Source: Blautia parvula
GTDB taxonomy: Bacteria > Bacillota > Clostridia > Lachnospirales > Lachnospiraceae
Reading direction: 5' to 3'
Length of the DNA stretch: 64,000 nucleotides
Assembly (NCBI RefSeq): GCF_020215665.1
Contig: NZ_CP084061.1
Location: 1,178,001-1,242,000 of the forward strand
The notes under the pieces are model-generated. The model made no database searches, was not told where the DNA came from, and was given only the letters and a program-made list of their open reading frames with translations. A program made the position numbers and the translations under genes. This document shows positions 1 through 7,837 of this stretch, piece after piece; position 1 is the stretch's first letter; each line of letters starts with the position of its first letter.

Positions 1-1922
1 CCGAACAGGGCGGGAAGCTGCTTTACCACGATCCGCTTCTGTTCATACATGGAGTCAATGATGATGACTCCCTCCCGCTTGGCGCTCTTGACATACACCA
101 GGAGGGCTGTGTCGGGATACTCTCCCTCTATCTGGTAAGCCTCTCTTAAATCCACCAGGGGGAGCATCCGGTTATCATACAGAATATACTTCCTGTCGTT
201 CCTCAGGTGTATATAATCTCTGTTCTCCTCATAGCTCAAAAAGCGCTGCACATATCTGGAGGGAACGGAAAAACGGCATTTTCCCACCCGGAACCTGGTA
301 CACTCAATGGTGGCAAGAGACAGGGGAAGCGTGATGGTAAAGGTACTGCCTTTTCCCGCCTCACTCTGGATATACAGATGGCCTCCCGCCTCCTCCAGTA
401 TATTCTTCACCACATCAAGGCCCACACCACGTCCGGAATACTCCGTAACCTCCTCGTTGGTGGTAAAACCGGGCGTCAAAATAAGCTCCAGGATCTCCTG
501 GGGATCATACTCCTCCTCCGGTTTTGTGATGAGATGTTTTTCTCTGGCTTTCTCCAGTATCTTTTCCAGGTCTATGCCCCTGCCGTCATCCGCGACAGAG
601 ATCATCAGCTCGCCTATGGTGTTTTCCGCATTAAAGGTAATGCTTCCTTTTGGGTTCTTGCCTGCCGCTGTCCGCTCTTTCGGATGTTCCAGGCCGTGAT
701 CCACCGCGTTTCTGATAATATGGAGCAGGGATTCCGAGACATAGTCCACTACACTTTTATCTGCTTCAATGTCTCCGCAGTTCACGATCAGTTCCGCTTC
801 TTTTCCCTGATCCCTGCAGATATCCCTTAATATCCTCTTCAGCTTGGGAATGACCTTTGACACGGGAACCATGCGCATCTCCATGACCGTGCGCTCCATC
901 TCCTCGATCAGGCGGTTGACCTGATAGGCAGTCCCCTCCCTGACATCATCCATTCCGTGGCTTTTTAACTCTTCGTCCAGTGTCAGCATCAGAATCAAAA
1001 GCTCTCCCGACAGGTTTTGAAGCCGGTCCAGCCGGTCTGTACGGACATTGAGGAACTCAACTTCCTTTGTCTCGGCAAGGCTGTCTGCCTTGGGGGATTT
1101 TTTGATCACCTTCGGCTCCGGCTTCTTCACCTCATCCCTTAGGACTTCATAATCCTTTACAAAAAGTCCGCGTTTGACCGCTTCCAGAACTTCCTCTTTT
1201 TTGTCGCTCTCAAACCGGATGAAAACTCCGTTTTTATTGATATATTCCGCTCCCTGCTGGGACTTTTCCAGATCCTGGGGATAACTCTCCACACTGCTGC
1301 AGAGATTTCCGATCTGCCTCACGATCATAAACGCGCGGATATTCTCCATGCGGCAGCCCTCTTCAAAACGGATCCGTATGACGACACCGCTTTTCTTTAA
1401 GAATATCTCAGGGATTCCCACCTGCACAGGCTCTGCTCTTTTCTCTGCTTTTGCCTCTGCCTCCCCCTTTGTCTGTTCCGGGACAGCAGGCAGCTCAGCC
1501 TCAGGCTTTTCCTCCTGGCTCTTCAGGTACTCCGCTATCTTATTCTCTACTTCATTTGTATCCTTTGGGGCATAACTCTCCTCCGGCATCTGCTTTAACT
1601 CGCTCTCCACAAAATCAGATACCTTGAACAAAAGGTCAAACAAATCCGGTTTTATACGGCTGATCTCCCCCTTCTGTTCCCTGTAGTAGGAAAAAAGGTC
1701 TTCCAGTTTATGCGCCATGCCTGACAGGGCGTGAAGTCCCATCATGGCAGAGGAGCTTTTAATGGTGTGCATGATCCTGAAAACCGTATTGATATCCTTC
1801 TCTGAAAACGTCTTATTCTTGTCCGCCTCCAGCAAAACTCCGTTTAACTGTTCCATAAGCTGGCGTGTCTCTAAAAGGTACACTTCCAGCATTTCTTCCG
1901 CATCCGCATCGAAATATCCCAT
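1..1922 (-). CDS. cheA: Chemotaxis histidine kinase CheA (3' end outside window)
   Basis: This is the chemosensory histidine kinase that passes phosphate to CheY when receptors signal through CheW. About 640 residues are visible and the C-terminus runs off the window. An N-terminal HPt domain carries the phospho-acceptor His in the motif MHTIKSSSAMMGL. It is followed by a charged linker rich in Glu, Lys and Ala, the P3 dimerisation helices, an HATPase with NAVDHGLEHP and DDGRGIDL, and the start of the CheW-like P5 domain. The ATG at 1922 lies 13 nt after the stop of the GGDEF gene, behind a GGTGA sequence. It is the last gene visible in the operon. CheB, if present, would lie beyond the edge. 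Confidence 0.95.
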   Translation of the reverse strand, partial: MGYFDADAEEMLEVYLLETRQLMEQLNGVLLEADKNKTFSEKDINTVFRIMHTIKSSSAMMGLHALSGMAHKLEDLFSYYREQKGEISRIKPDLFDLLFKVSDFVESELKQMPEESYAPKDTNEVENKIAEYLKSQEEKPEAELPAVPEQTKGEAEAKAEKRAEPVQVGIPEIFLKKSGVVIRIRFEEGCRMENIRAFMIVRQIGNLCSSVESYPQDLEKSQQGAEYINKNGVFIRFESDKKEEVLEAVKRGLFVKDYEVLRDEVKKPEPKVIKKSPKADSLAETKEVEFLNVRTDRLDRLQNLSGELLILMLTLDEELKSHGMDDVREGTAYQVNRLIEEMERTVMEMRMVPVSKVIPKLKRILRDICRDQGKEAELIVNCGDIEADKSVVDYVSESLLHIIRNAVDHGLEHPKERTAAGKNPKGSITFNAENTIGELMISVADDGRGIDLEKILEKAREKHLITKPEEEYDPQEILELILTPGFTTNEEVTEYSGRGVGLDVVKNILEEAGGHLYIQSEAGKGSTFTITLPLSLATIECTRFRVGKCRFSVPSRYVQRFLSYEENRDYIHLRNDRKYILYDNRMLPLVDLREAYQIEGEYPDTALLVYVKSAKREGVIIIDSMYEQKRIVVKQLPALF

Positions 1923-1935
1923 ATCTGATCACCGC

Positions 1936-2877
1936 TCACCGTATGTCCTTGTACCAGACACTGCGGTTCTTTCCGTTTCGTTTGCCGTAATAAAGTGCCT
2001 TATCCGCACAGTTGACGCTGTCCTCTATCCTGTCAGGTTCCTGGTAGGTGTGAAGTCCCAAAGTCAGCGTGCAGGAGAATTCCCCGTCCGGATGGTAGAT
2101 CCGGAATGCCTCCACTTCCTTTCGGATACGCTCACTGATCTCAAAAGCCTCCTCCTCCGTGACAGCGAAAAGTACAATGAGAAACTCCTCCCCGCCCCAC
2201 CGGATGACCCTGTGTTCCCTGCACTGCTCCTCTAAAATGTTGGCAATGCACACAAGTGCCGCGTCCCCGGCATCGTGGCCATATGTATCATTGATCCGCT
2301 TAAAGTCATCAATGTCCGCCATAATGAGAACTTCTGTGGCTTTCTCCGCATTGTGGTCCTTCATGTCCTCCATGAGGTTGCCGACTACATACCTTCTGTT
2401 ATACAGACCGGTAAGACCGTCCCGGAAGGCCATAAAGTTCAGTTTTTCCATATTGGTGAGCAGCTCTTTATTCTGTCTGTTCAGCATATCTTTCTGCTTT
2501 TTCATTTCCAGATGAGCGTGGACCCTGGACCGCAGCTCCGCAGTGGCAAATGGCTTCTTGATATAGTCGCAGGCGCCCATGGAAAAGCCCTTCACCACAT
2601 CCTCGTCTTTATCCTTTGAGGTGAGAAAAAGAACCGCTGCTTCCTCCTGCCCCACTTCCTTTAATTTTCCGATCAGTTCGTATCCCTCAATATCAGGGAG
2701 CACCACATCTAAAAGGATCAGATCCGGCTGATACTGCATCGCCATATCCACAGCCTCCTGCCCATTGTGTGCCTCGCAGAGAAAAACAGGCTCATCCTTC
2801 AGTGCTGTCTGAATTTGTTTACATACCATCAGGCTGTCATCCACAGCCAGAACGATATTCTTACCATTAAAATCCAT
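1936..2877 (-). CDS. Response regulator with diguanylate cyclase (REC-GGDEF, PleD/WspR-like)
   Basis: The 313-residue protein has a receiver domain (about residues 7-122, with Asp57 as likely phospho-site in LLLDVVLPD and Lys107/108) joined by a short coiled coil to a GGDEF domain. The signature is GGEEF at residues 228-232, which is catalytically competent. The RxxD product-inhibition site nine residues upstream is not present. It lies between cheD and cheA, so the likely phosphodonor is CheA and the output c-di-GMP, as in Wsp-type systems; that link is inferred from position. The protein has no transmembrane segment. Confidence 0.9.
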   Translation of the reverse strand: MDFNGKNIVLAVDDSLMVCKQIQTALKDEPVFLCEAHNGQEAVDMAMQYQPDLILLDVVLPDIEGYELIGKLKEVGQEEAAVLFLTSKDKDEDVVKGFSMGACDYIKKPFATAELRSRVHAHLEMKKQKDMLNRQNKELLTNMEKLNFMAFRDGLTGLYNRRYVVGNLMEDMKDHNAEKATEVLIMADIDDFKRINDTYGHDAGDAALVCIANILEEQCREHRVIRWGGEEFLIVLFAVTEEEAFEISERIRKEVEAFRIYHPDGEFSCTLTLGLHTYQEPDRIEDSVNCADKALYYGKRNGKNRSVWYKDIR

Positions 2878-2903
2878 ATCTGCCTCCCATAGCTTTTATC
2901 ATA

Positions 2904-3380
2904 TCATAATATTACTGTTTTTCTTCTAACCGTTTTCACCTGGACAATGCCGTCATCCGCACAAAACTCCAAGGTTCTTCCGTAATTGGCACCTGTGTCC
3001 TCCGCCAGGATACGAATACCTGCCGCGTGCAGCGCCTGCCTGACAGCGGCGGCGTTCTTCTCCCCGATATCCCAGGCGGAGCGGCCGGTACTGAACATTT
3101 TAGCCCCGCCGGCGATCTTCGCTGTCAGCCTCCGCTTATCGGCACCGTGTCTCTGCATTTCCATAACCAGTGCAGATATCCCGCTTCCGGCAAACTTATA
3201 GGGATTACTTTTTACGGTAGCGCTGTTCTCGTCCGGCAGCACGATATGGGCCATTCCGGCTATTTTTATTCTGCTGTCGTACAGGCAGATGCCCACACAG
3301 GACCCCAGTGCATAGGTGACCAGCGTCTGCCCTCTGAAGGCGATTCTGCCCTCGGCAATACCTACTGTAATTTTATCCAT
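2904..3380 (-). CDS. cheD: Chemoreceptor glutamine deamidase CheD
   Basis: The 158-residue protein matches the CheD family, which deamidates receptor glutamines and in Bacillus binds CheC to form an adaptation feedback loop. The catalytic triad is visible: Thr22, Cys28 in LGSCVGIC and His45 in AHIVLPD. I chose the ATG at 3380. It lies one base after the cheC stop and is preceded by GAGGAG, whereas a longer reading from 3413 would run into cheC without a ribosome site. Its pairing with cheC is the standard arrangement. Confidence 0.93.
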   Translation of the reverse strand: MDKITVGIAEGRIAFRGQTLVTYALGSCVGICLYDSRIKIAGMAHIVLPDENSATVKSNPYKFAGSGISALVMEMQRHGADKRRLTAKIAGGAKMFSTGRSAWDIGEKNAAAVRQALHAAGIRILAEDTGANYGRTLEFCADDGIVQVKTVRRKTVIL

Positions 3381-3381
3381 T

Positions 3382-3996
3382 TCATAACTCCTCAAGTTTC
3401 CGAAGCAGAACATGCAGAGATTCCATTTCCGGAAGGAACAGAATACGCCCCGAAAAAGTATCGGTATCCATACAGAACAAATTGTCTATCATTAAAAGTT
3501 CATCGCTTGTTCTTAAAAAACGTGACGTGGCGGCTGTGAGTATGGCGCCGCCCATATCTATGCTTATCTGGGGAACCGATACATCTATCTCTACATTCAT
3601 GAGCTGTGAAAGGGCTCTGATATAAGAGCCGCACATGATATTCCCCAGTTCCAGGAGCAGGGACTCCTCCATCTCCGTCAGGTTCATAAAGTCAGATACC
3701 GTGTCTCCCAGCACAAGGCGTATCACCTGACCGGTAAAGGTCTCATCCAGAAGGAAGAGAAACATACCGTTCACTTCCCCGAAGACCTCCACCATGATCC
3801 CGGCAAGCGGTACTTCCGCTTCCGTAATAATTTCCGTTATCTGTTGGAAAGGCAGTATACGCAGATTGGGCGTATCAATCTCCAACGGACAGTTCAGAAG
3901 CTGTGAAAGGGCACTGACCGCGTTTCCGGTTCCGATGTTTCCCAGCTCCTTTATAAAATCCTCAGACAGTTCCTCCAATTCCACTTCACAATCCAT
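3382..3996 (-). CDS. cheC: CheY-P phosphatase CheC
   Basis: This 204-residue CheC/CheX/FliY-family protein has the two pseudo-repeated active-site helices of the family, each with the E-L-G-N-I core (ELGNIGTGNAVSALSQ near residue 16 and ELGNIMCGSYIRALSQ near residue 113). The family dephosphorylates CheY-P, and CheC is stimulated by CheD, the next gene. The stop overlaps the start context of cheD, so translation is probably coupled. Residues on both helices look intact, so two active sites are expected. Confidence 0.92.
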   Translation of the reverse strand: MDCEVELEELSEDFIKELGNIGTGNAVSALSQLLNCPLEIDTPNLRILPFQQITEIITEAEVPLAGIMVEVFGEVNGMFLFLLDETFTGQVIRLVLGDTVSDFMNLTEMEESLLLELGNIMCGSYIRALSQLMNVEIDVSVPQISIDMGGAILTAATSRFLRTSDELLMIDNLFCMDTDTFSGRILFLPEMESLHVLLRKLEEL

Positions 3997-4014
3997 TCTG
4001 TTCCCCTTTATCCA

Positions 4015-5691
4015 TCATATCTCAAATTGTTCCACCAGTTCCTTCAGCATCTGAGCCTGGGCAGACAGCTCCTCACTGGCAGCCGCACTCTCCTCAGAGG
4101 AGGCGGAATTGCCCTGCACAATATCAGAGATCAGATCCATACTTCTGCGCACCTGCATGATCGCCTCCGCCTGCTGTACGGATAGCTCAGAGATTTCATC
4201 CATCATCCGGTTCACTTCCTGTGCCTTCTCAACCGATGTCTTCAAAGACTCCGCTGTTGAGTGGACCGTATTCATTCCCACATTGACCGCCTCTGTATTC
4301 TTCTCCACCAGACCGGCTGTAAGCTTGGATGCCTCCGCTGTCTTGGATGCCAGACGGCGCACCTCCCCGGCAACCACGGAAAATCCTCTTCCGGCCTCTC
4401 CTGCTCTTGCGGCCTCCACAGACGCATTCAGAGCCAGGATATTGGTCTGGAAGGCAATATCCTCAATCTCCTTAACAATTCCGGTGATCTCCCGGGAATT
4501 GTTCTTGATCTCTTTTATGGCATCCAGCAGACTTCGCATCTGCTGGTCATTGCTCTCCAGACTGCATCCCACATTATCTGCCAGTCTGCTTGATTTGACC
4601 GCCTTGTCCGCGTTGCCGTTGATGCTCTCTGTGATCTCATTGATGCTGACAGCCAGTTCTTCAATGGAGCTGGCCTGCTGGGATGTTCCCTGCGCCAGGG
4701 CCTGGGCAGCATTGGATACCTGCTCCGCGCCTCCGGCCACCTGTTCCGCACTGCCGCTGATCTGCTGTATGGCATTGCGCAGAAGACCTCCGATCTCATC
4801 CAGAGCGTCCCCCAGAGCTACAAAGTCACCTTTGAACTTTATCTTGGTCCGGTAGTTCAGTTTTCCGTTGCCAAGGGCAGTCATACCTGTCTTAATTTCC
4901 GATACATAGATATTGAGGGCCTTCGTGGTCTCCCTGATATTTTCTGCCAGCTGTCCCAGCTCGTTATCGGAGGTATAGGACAAATCTGCCTTGAGCTTCC
5001 CGTCTGCCACAGCCTGCGCTGCCTTTTTTATCTCATTGACCGGTCCTAAAATGCTTCTCGTTATGGTAAGCCACAGAACGCAGGTGATCAGAATACAGAT
5101 AAGTGCCAGTCCCAGGATCATAAACCTGACATTGGTGTTGGAGGTAAGGGAAGTGTTCAGTGTATCTTCCGCATCGTTCACACACTCACCTGTCAATTTG
5201 TTGAGCGTATCGTTTACCTTGTCCATCTTCGGCATATACTCACTTACATACAGAGCAAGCGCCTGCTCAGACTTTCCTTGTTCCAGCAGAGTTATGATCT
5301 GGTCTCTCGGAATGCCCAGCTCCCTGAACTGTTCGCCCAGTGTTCTGACCTGGGCTGTATCACTGCCGTATCCTGTCTGGAGAAACTCCAGGTCCTTTGC
5401 TTCCTCCTGGATCGCCGCTTTCGTCTCAGCCATAAGGGCATCTTCATCCACAATATCTTCCGTTGCTGCCATGATGGTCAGATTCTTTCCTACCAGATGA
5501 AGGTTGGATGCCATATTCATGGACGCCTCCACTTTGGCAAAAGGCTGGTTATACAGATCATCCATCTTCTCTGACATACTCTGTATGGTGTGCACAGACA
5601 CCAAAACTGTCAGGATATATAATACAAGGATAGAGGCAAAGGCAGCAATCAGCTTTGTTCCTATCTTCAGATTCGAGAAATACTTTTTCAT
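4015..5691 (-). CDS. Methyl-accepting chemotaxis protein (4HB_MCP-HAMP-signalling domain)
   Basis: The 558-residue receptor has an N-terminal transmembrane helix (about 10-35), an extracytoplasmic four-helix-bundle ligand domain, a second transmembrane helix near residues 190-212, a HAMP domain with a second HAMP-like segment, and a long cytoplasmic coiled coil. The conserved hairpin tip is present ([20 protein letters not shown]). No CheR-docking pentapeptide is seen at the C-terminus, which ends ELVEQFEI. I prefer the ATG at 5691, nine bases after AAAGGA. The ATG at 5709 overlaps the cheY stop (ATGA) but lacks a good ribosome site. It is the only receptor in the operon, so it probably sets the stimulus; the ligand is unknown. 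Confidence 0.93.
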   Translation of the reverse strand: MKKYFSNLKIGTKLIAAFASILVLYILTVLVSVHTIQSMSEKMDDLYNQPFAKVEASMNMASNLHLVGKNLTIMAATEDIVDEDALMAETKAAIQEEAKDLEFLQTGYGSDTAQVRTLGEQFRELGIPRDQIITLLEQGKSEQALALYVSEYMPKMDKVNDTLNKLTGECVNDAEDTLNTSLTSNTNVRFMILGLALICILITCVLWLTITRSILGPVNEIKKAAQAVADGKLKADLSYTSDNELGQLAENIRETTKALNIYVSEIKTGMTALGNGKLNYRTKIKFKGDFVALGDALDEIGGLLRNAIQQISGSAEQVAGGAEQVSNAAQALAQGTSQQASSIEELAVSINEITESINGNADKAVKSSRLADNVGCSLESNDQQMRSLLDAIKEIKNNSREITGIVKEIEDIAFQTNILALNASVEAARAGEAGRGFSVVAGEVRRLASKTAEASKLTAGLVEKNTEAVNVGMNTVHSTAESLKTSVEKAQEVNRMMDEISELSVQQAEAIMQVRRSMDLISDIVQGNSASSEESAAASEELSAQAQMLKELVEQFEI

Positions 5692-5705
5692 TGCGCCCTG
5701 TCCTT

Positions 5706-6077
5706 TCATTTCTCTATTGGAAAACAGCTGTCCACGATCCTTAAAAATTCATCCTTCCTGAACGGCTTCACAATAAAGTCTCTTGCCCCCATCACCACAG
5801 CCTTCTGGATCACAGCTTCCTGGCCCATGGCAGAACACATGACAACAGATGCATCGGCATCCTGTGTCAGTATCTCTTCCAGAACCTCCAGACCGGATTT
5901 TCCGGGCATGGTGATATCCAAAAGTACAAGGTCCGGGTTGTATTCGCCGAACAGTGCAAGTGCTTCCTCGCCGTCCCTGGCTTCCTCCACGTTGGTATAT
6001 CCCCCTTCGGCCAAAATTTTCCGGATGGATTTCCTCATAAACATTGCGTCATCCACGATCAAGATTTTCTTTTCCAT
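5706..6077 (-). CDS. cheY: Single-domain response regulator CheY
   Basis: A 123-residue stand-alone receiver domain. Acidic pocket Asp9-Asp10, phospho-acceptor Asp54 ([10 protein letters not shown]), Ser82 and Lys104 (IVKPF) are all present. It follows cheR by 4 nt and precedes the receptor gene, so CheA is the expected donor and CheC the expected phosphatase. There is no output domain. In a motile cell the target would be the flagellar switch, but no flagellar gene occurs in this window. Confidence 0.93.
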   Translation of the reverse strand: MEKKILIVDDAMFMRKSIRKILAEGGYTNVEEARDGEEALALFGEYNPDLVLLDITMPGKSGLEVLEEILTQDADASVVMCSAMGQEAVIQKAVVMGARDFIVKPFRKDEFLRIVDSCFPIEK

Positions 6078-6081
6078 AAAC

Positions 6082-6906
6082 TCACCTTTGCTTCTCTTTA
6101 TATTTTTTATATACAGCAGGAAATACCGGCTCCAGCTGGATTTCTCCGCGATTTAAAAGTTCCGCGTGCCCGATCACCAGATATCCCTCCGGTTTCAGAC
6201 CGGCCTCCAGTTTTTTCACCAGTGTCTCTTTGGCTTTCTTGTCAAAATATATCATGACATTCCTGCAGAAGATCAGATCAAACTGTTCTGTCCCGATACC
6301 GGGGGAGAGCAGATTCTGGTTCTGAAAACGGATGTTCTGTTTCAGCCGTTCATCCACACAGTAAGATTTTGTGCCTTCTGCCCGGAAATATTTATTCTTC
6401 CACTCAGCCGGCAGTGCCTCTGCTTCCTTTGCCGTATAAATTCCCTTCCGTGCCTTATCCAGCACCTGGTTGGAAATATCCGTTGCCAGGATTCTGTAAT
6501 TCATCAGGTTCCCTGTCCGTTCCCTGTAATCCTGCAGGATCATGGCAATGGTATAGCACTCTTCTCCTGTGGAGCATCCTGCGCACCAGACGTTTAAAAA
6601 CCCTCTGCTGTGGTTTTTGAAAAGCTCCGGCAGGATATGGTCACGCAGAATGTTAAAATGGGCCTGCTCTCTCATAAAATATGTATAGTTGGTAGTCAGA
6701 CGGCTTACCATATTGGAGGCAATCGTCCCGGATGTATCTTTTTTCAAAAGCTCCATATATCTGCCGAAGGTTTCCACACCCTGCTTTTCCAGTTCTTTTG
6801 ACATACGGCATTCGATCAATGTCTTTTTCTTTTCCAGATTAATACCGTAATTCTGACGCATATATTCCACTATTTCCGCAAATTCTTCTTCTTTCAGCCT
6901 AATCAC
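6082..6906 (-). CDS. cheR: Chemoreceptor methyltransferase CheR
   Basis: The 274-residue SAM-dependent methyltransferase methylates receptor glutamates. It has the helical N-terminal CheR domain and the SAM-binding core with the family motif VWCAGCSTGEECYTIAM and the downstream LIFCRNVMIYF. It overlaps the preceding short CheW-like gene by 8 nt, indicating translational coupling. No cheB methylesterase is visible in the operon; it may lie beyond cheA outside the window, or CheD/CheC may carry more of the adaptation. Confidence 0.95.
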   Translation of the reverse strand: MIRLKEEEFAEIVEYMRQNYGINLEKKKTLIECRMSKELEKQGVETFGRYMELLKKDTSGTIASNMVSRLTTNYTYFMREQAHFNILRDHILPELFKNHSRGFLNVWCAGCSTGEECYTIAMILQDYRERTGNLMNYRILATDISNQVLDKARKGIYTAKEAEALPAEWKNKYFRAEGTKSYCVDERLKQNIRFQNQNLLSPGIGTEQFDLIFCRNVMIYFDKKAKETLVKKLEAGLKPEGYLVIGHAELLNRGEIQLEPVFPAVYKKYKEKQR

Positions 6907-7219
6907 TTTTTCTCTCCCATATTCCGGGTATCACTTCTGTCAATTCTTCCCGGTTAATCTCCCCTTCTCCTGCCACCTGCTCCGCGGCGATCCCCACAGC
7001 CATATCACTCTGTGTCTTCATAAGGATTCCGCATTTTGCATCTCTTTCACTTCCCAGACGGTAGTATACGGCAAGGCGGCCTTTATAGACAGAAACACCC
7101 AGTATTTCCTCGGCAGCGCCTGGGATCTTCCATATTTTCGGATTCATAAACAGGGTTTCTGTCTTTTCTTTCTCTATATACAGAACCCTGTCCCTGGTTT
7201 TCACCTCTATAATTTCCAT
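6899..7219 (-). CDS. Short CheW-like protein
   Basis: The 106-residue protein looks like a shortened CheW fold. It has the usual central core (PGAAEEILGVSVYKGRLAVYYRLG, with G-V-x-x-Y-K-G-R resembling the CheW I-N-L-R-G region) but lacks part of the first subdomain. It overlaps the upstream CheW-like gene by 13 nt and cheR by 8 nt. Assignment rests on these fragments and on context. It probably acts as a coupling or capping protein in the receptor array. Confidence 0.65.
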   Translation of the reverse strand: MEIIEVKTRDRVLYIEKEKTETLFMNPKIWKIPGAAEEILGVSVYKGRLAVYYRLGSERDAKCGILMKTQSDMAVGIAAEQVAGEGEINREELTEVIPGIWERKSD

Positions 7220-7602
7220 TGTCTCTCCTTCAGGATCTCCGGCTTCAGCACATAGGCCAGCACCTCACCCTCCTGCTCTTCCGGAAGCAGAACGGCTGCC
7301 TCCAGATACCGGTTGGTCTCATTTAATGCAGGTTCTCTCAGAGAGATGAATGCTCTTCTGTCCAGGGTCCGCATTCCCAGCACTCTGTCCGCCAGAAATC
7401 CTGCCTTCTCCTCATCTGCAAGAATCAGGTATTCCTGCTGCGTCCCCCCACGGCCGGGACTGGTGAGCCCGCCAAAGTCGATCAGGACGGTTCTTCCCTT
7501 TTTTTTCGTTCTATCACTGATTCTGTCCACCCAGGACAGGGGTATGAGATAATGCACTTCATCTGCCTGAAATTCCAGATATTCCAGCTGCTGGTCTCCC
7601 AT
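7207..7602 (-). CDS. CheW-like coupling protein
   Basis: This 131-residue protein is the first gene of the chemosensory operon. The N-terminus (LEYLEFQADEVHYLIPLSWVDRISD) resembles the opening strands of CheW, and residues about 75-110 (KAGFLADRVLGM) resemble the second CheW subdomain. It is shorter than the 150-170 residues usual for CheW. Together with its 106-residue neighbour it may provide split or specialised coupling functions. A ribosome site of the form AAAGGCGG lies upstream of the ATG. Confidence 0.7.
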   Translation of the reverse strand: MGDQQLEYLEFQADEVHYLIPLSWVDRISDRTKKKGRTVLIDFGGLTSPGRGGTQQEYLILADEEKAGFLADRVLGMRTLDRRAFISLREPALNETNRYLEAAVLLPEEQEGEVLAYVLKPEILKERQWKL

Positions 7603-7640
7603 TACGATTCCGCCTTTCCAAATGAATTTCTACTACTTCT

Positions 7641-7669
7641 ATAATACTTTATTGTCGCAAAAAACACAA
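7641..7669 (-). promoter_or_regulatory. Candidate promoter of the chemosensory operon
   Basis: On the minus strand TTGTGT (7669-7664) and TATTAT (7646-7641) are separated by 17 bases, about 40 bases before the first CheW-like gene. The -10 matches consensus at five of six bases; the -35 is weak. Confidence 0.5.
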
Positions 7670-7787
7670 TATAAATATAAAAACAGCGCAGGCTCAGATT
7701 TTTTTCTTACCGCCCGCGCTATTATCTGTCAAATCTGTCACAGTCACGTTTCGGTGTAAGCCCCTTTTCATGGACACTGAAACATAA

Positions 7788-7822
7788 AAGGGGGACGGAC
7801 CGAAATCACTTCCGGCCGTCCC
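7788..7822 (-). terminator. Rho-independent terminator of leuS
   Basis: A hairpin with arms GGGACGG and CCGTCCC and an inner CCGGAA/TTTCGG extension begins 16 bases after the leuS stop and is followed by CCTTTT on the minus strand. Confidence 0.75.
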
Positions 7823-7837
7823 AAATTACAAAACGTC

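Noticed and set aside
207-830. Plus-strand frames opposite the start of the window
   Set aside because: The minus strand encodes CheA without interruption from 1922 to the edge, with all kinase motifs; the plus frames are shadows.
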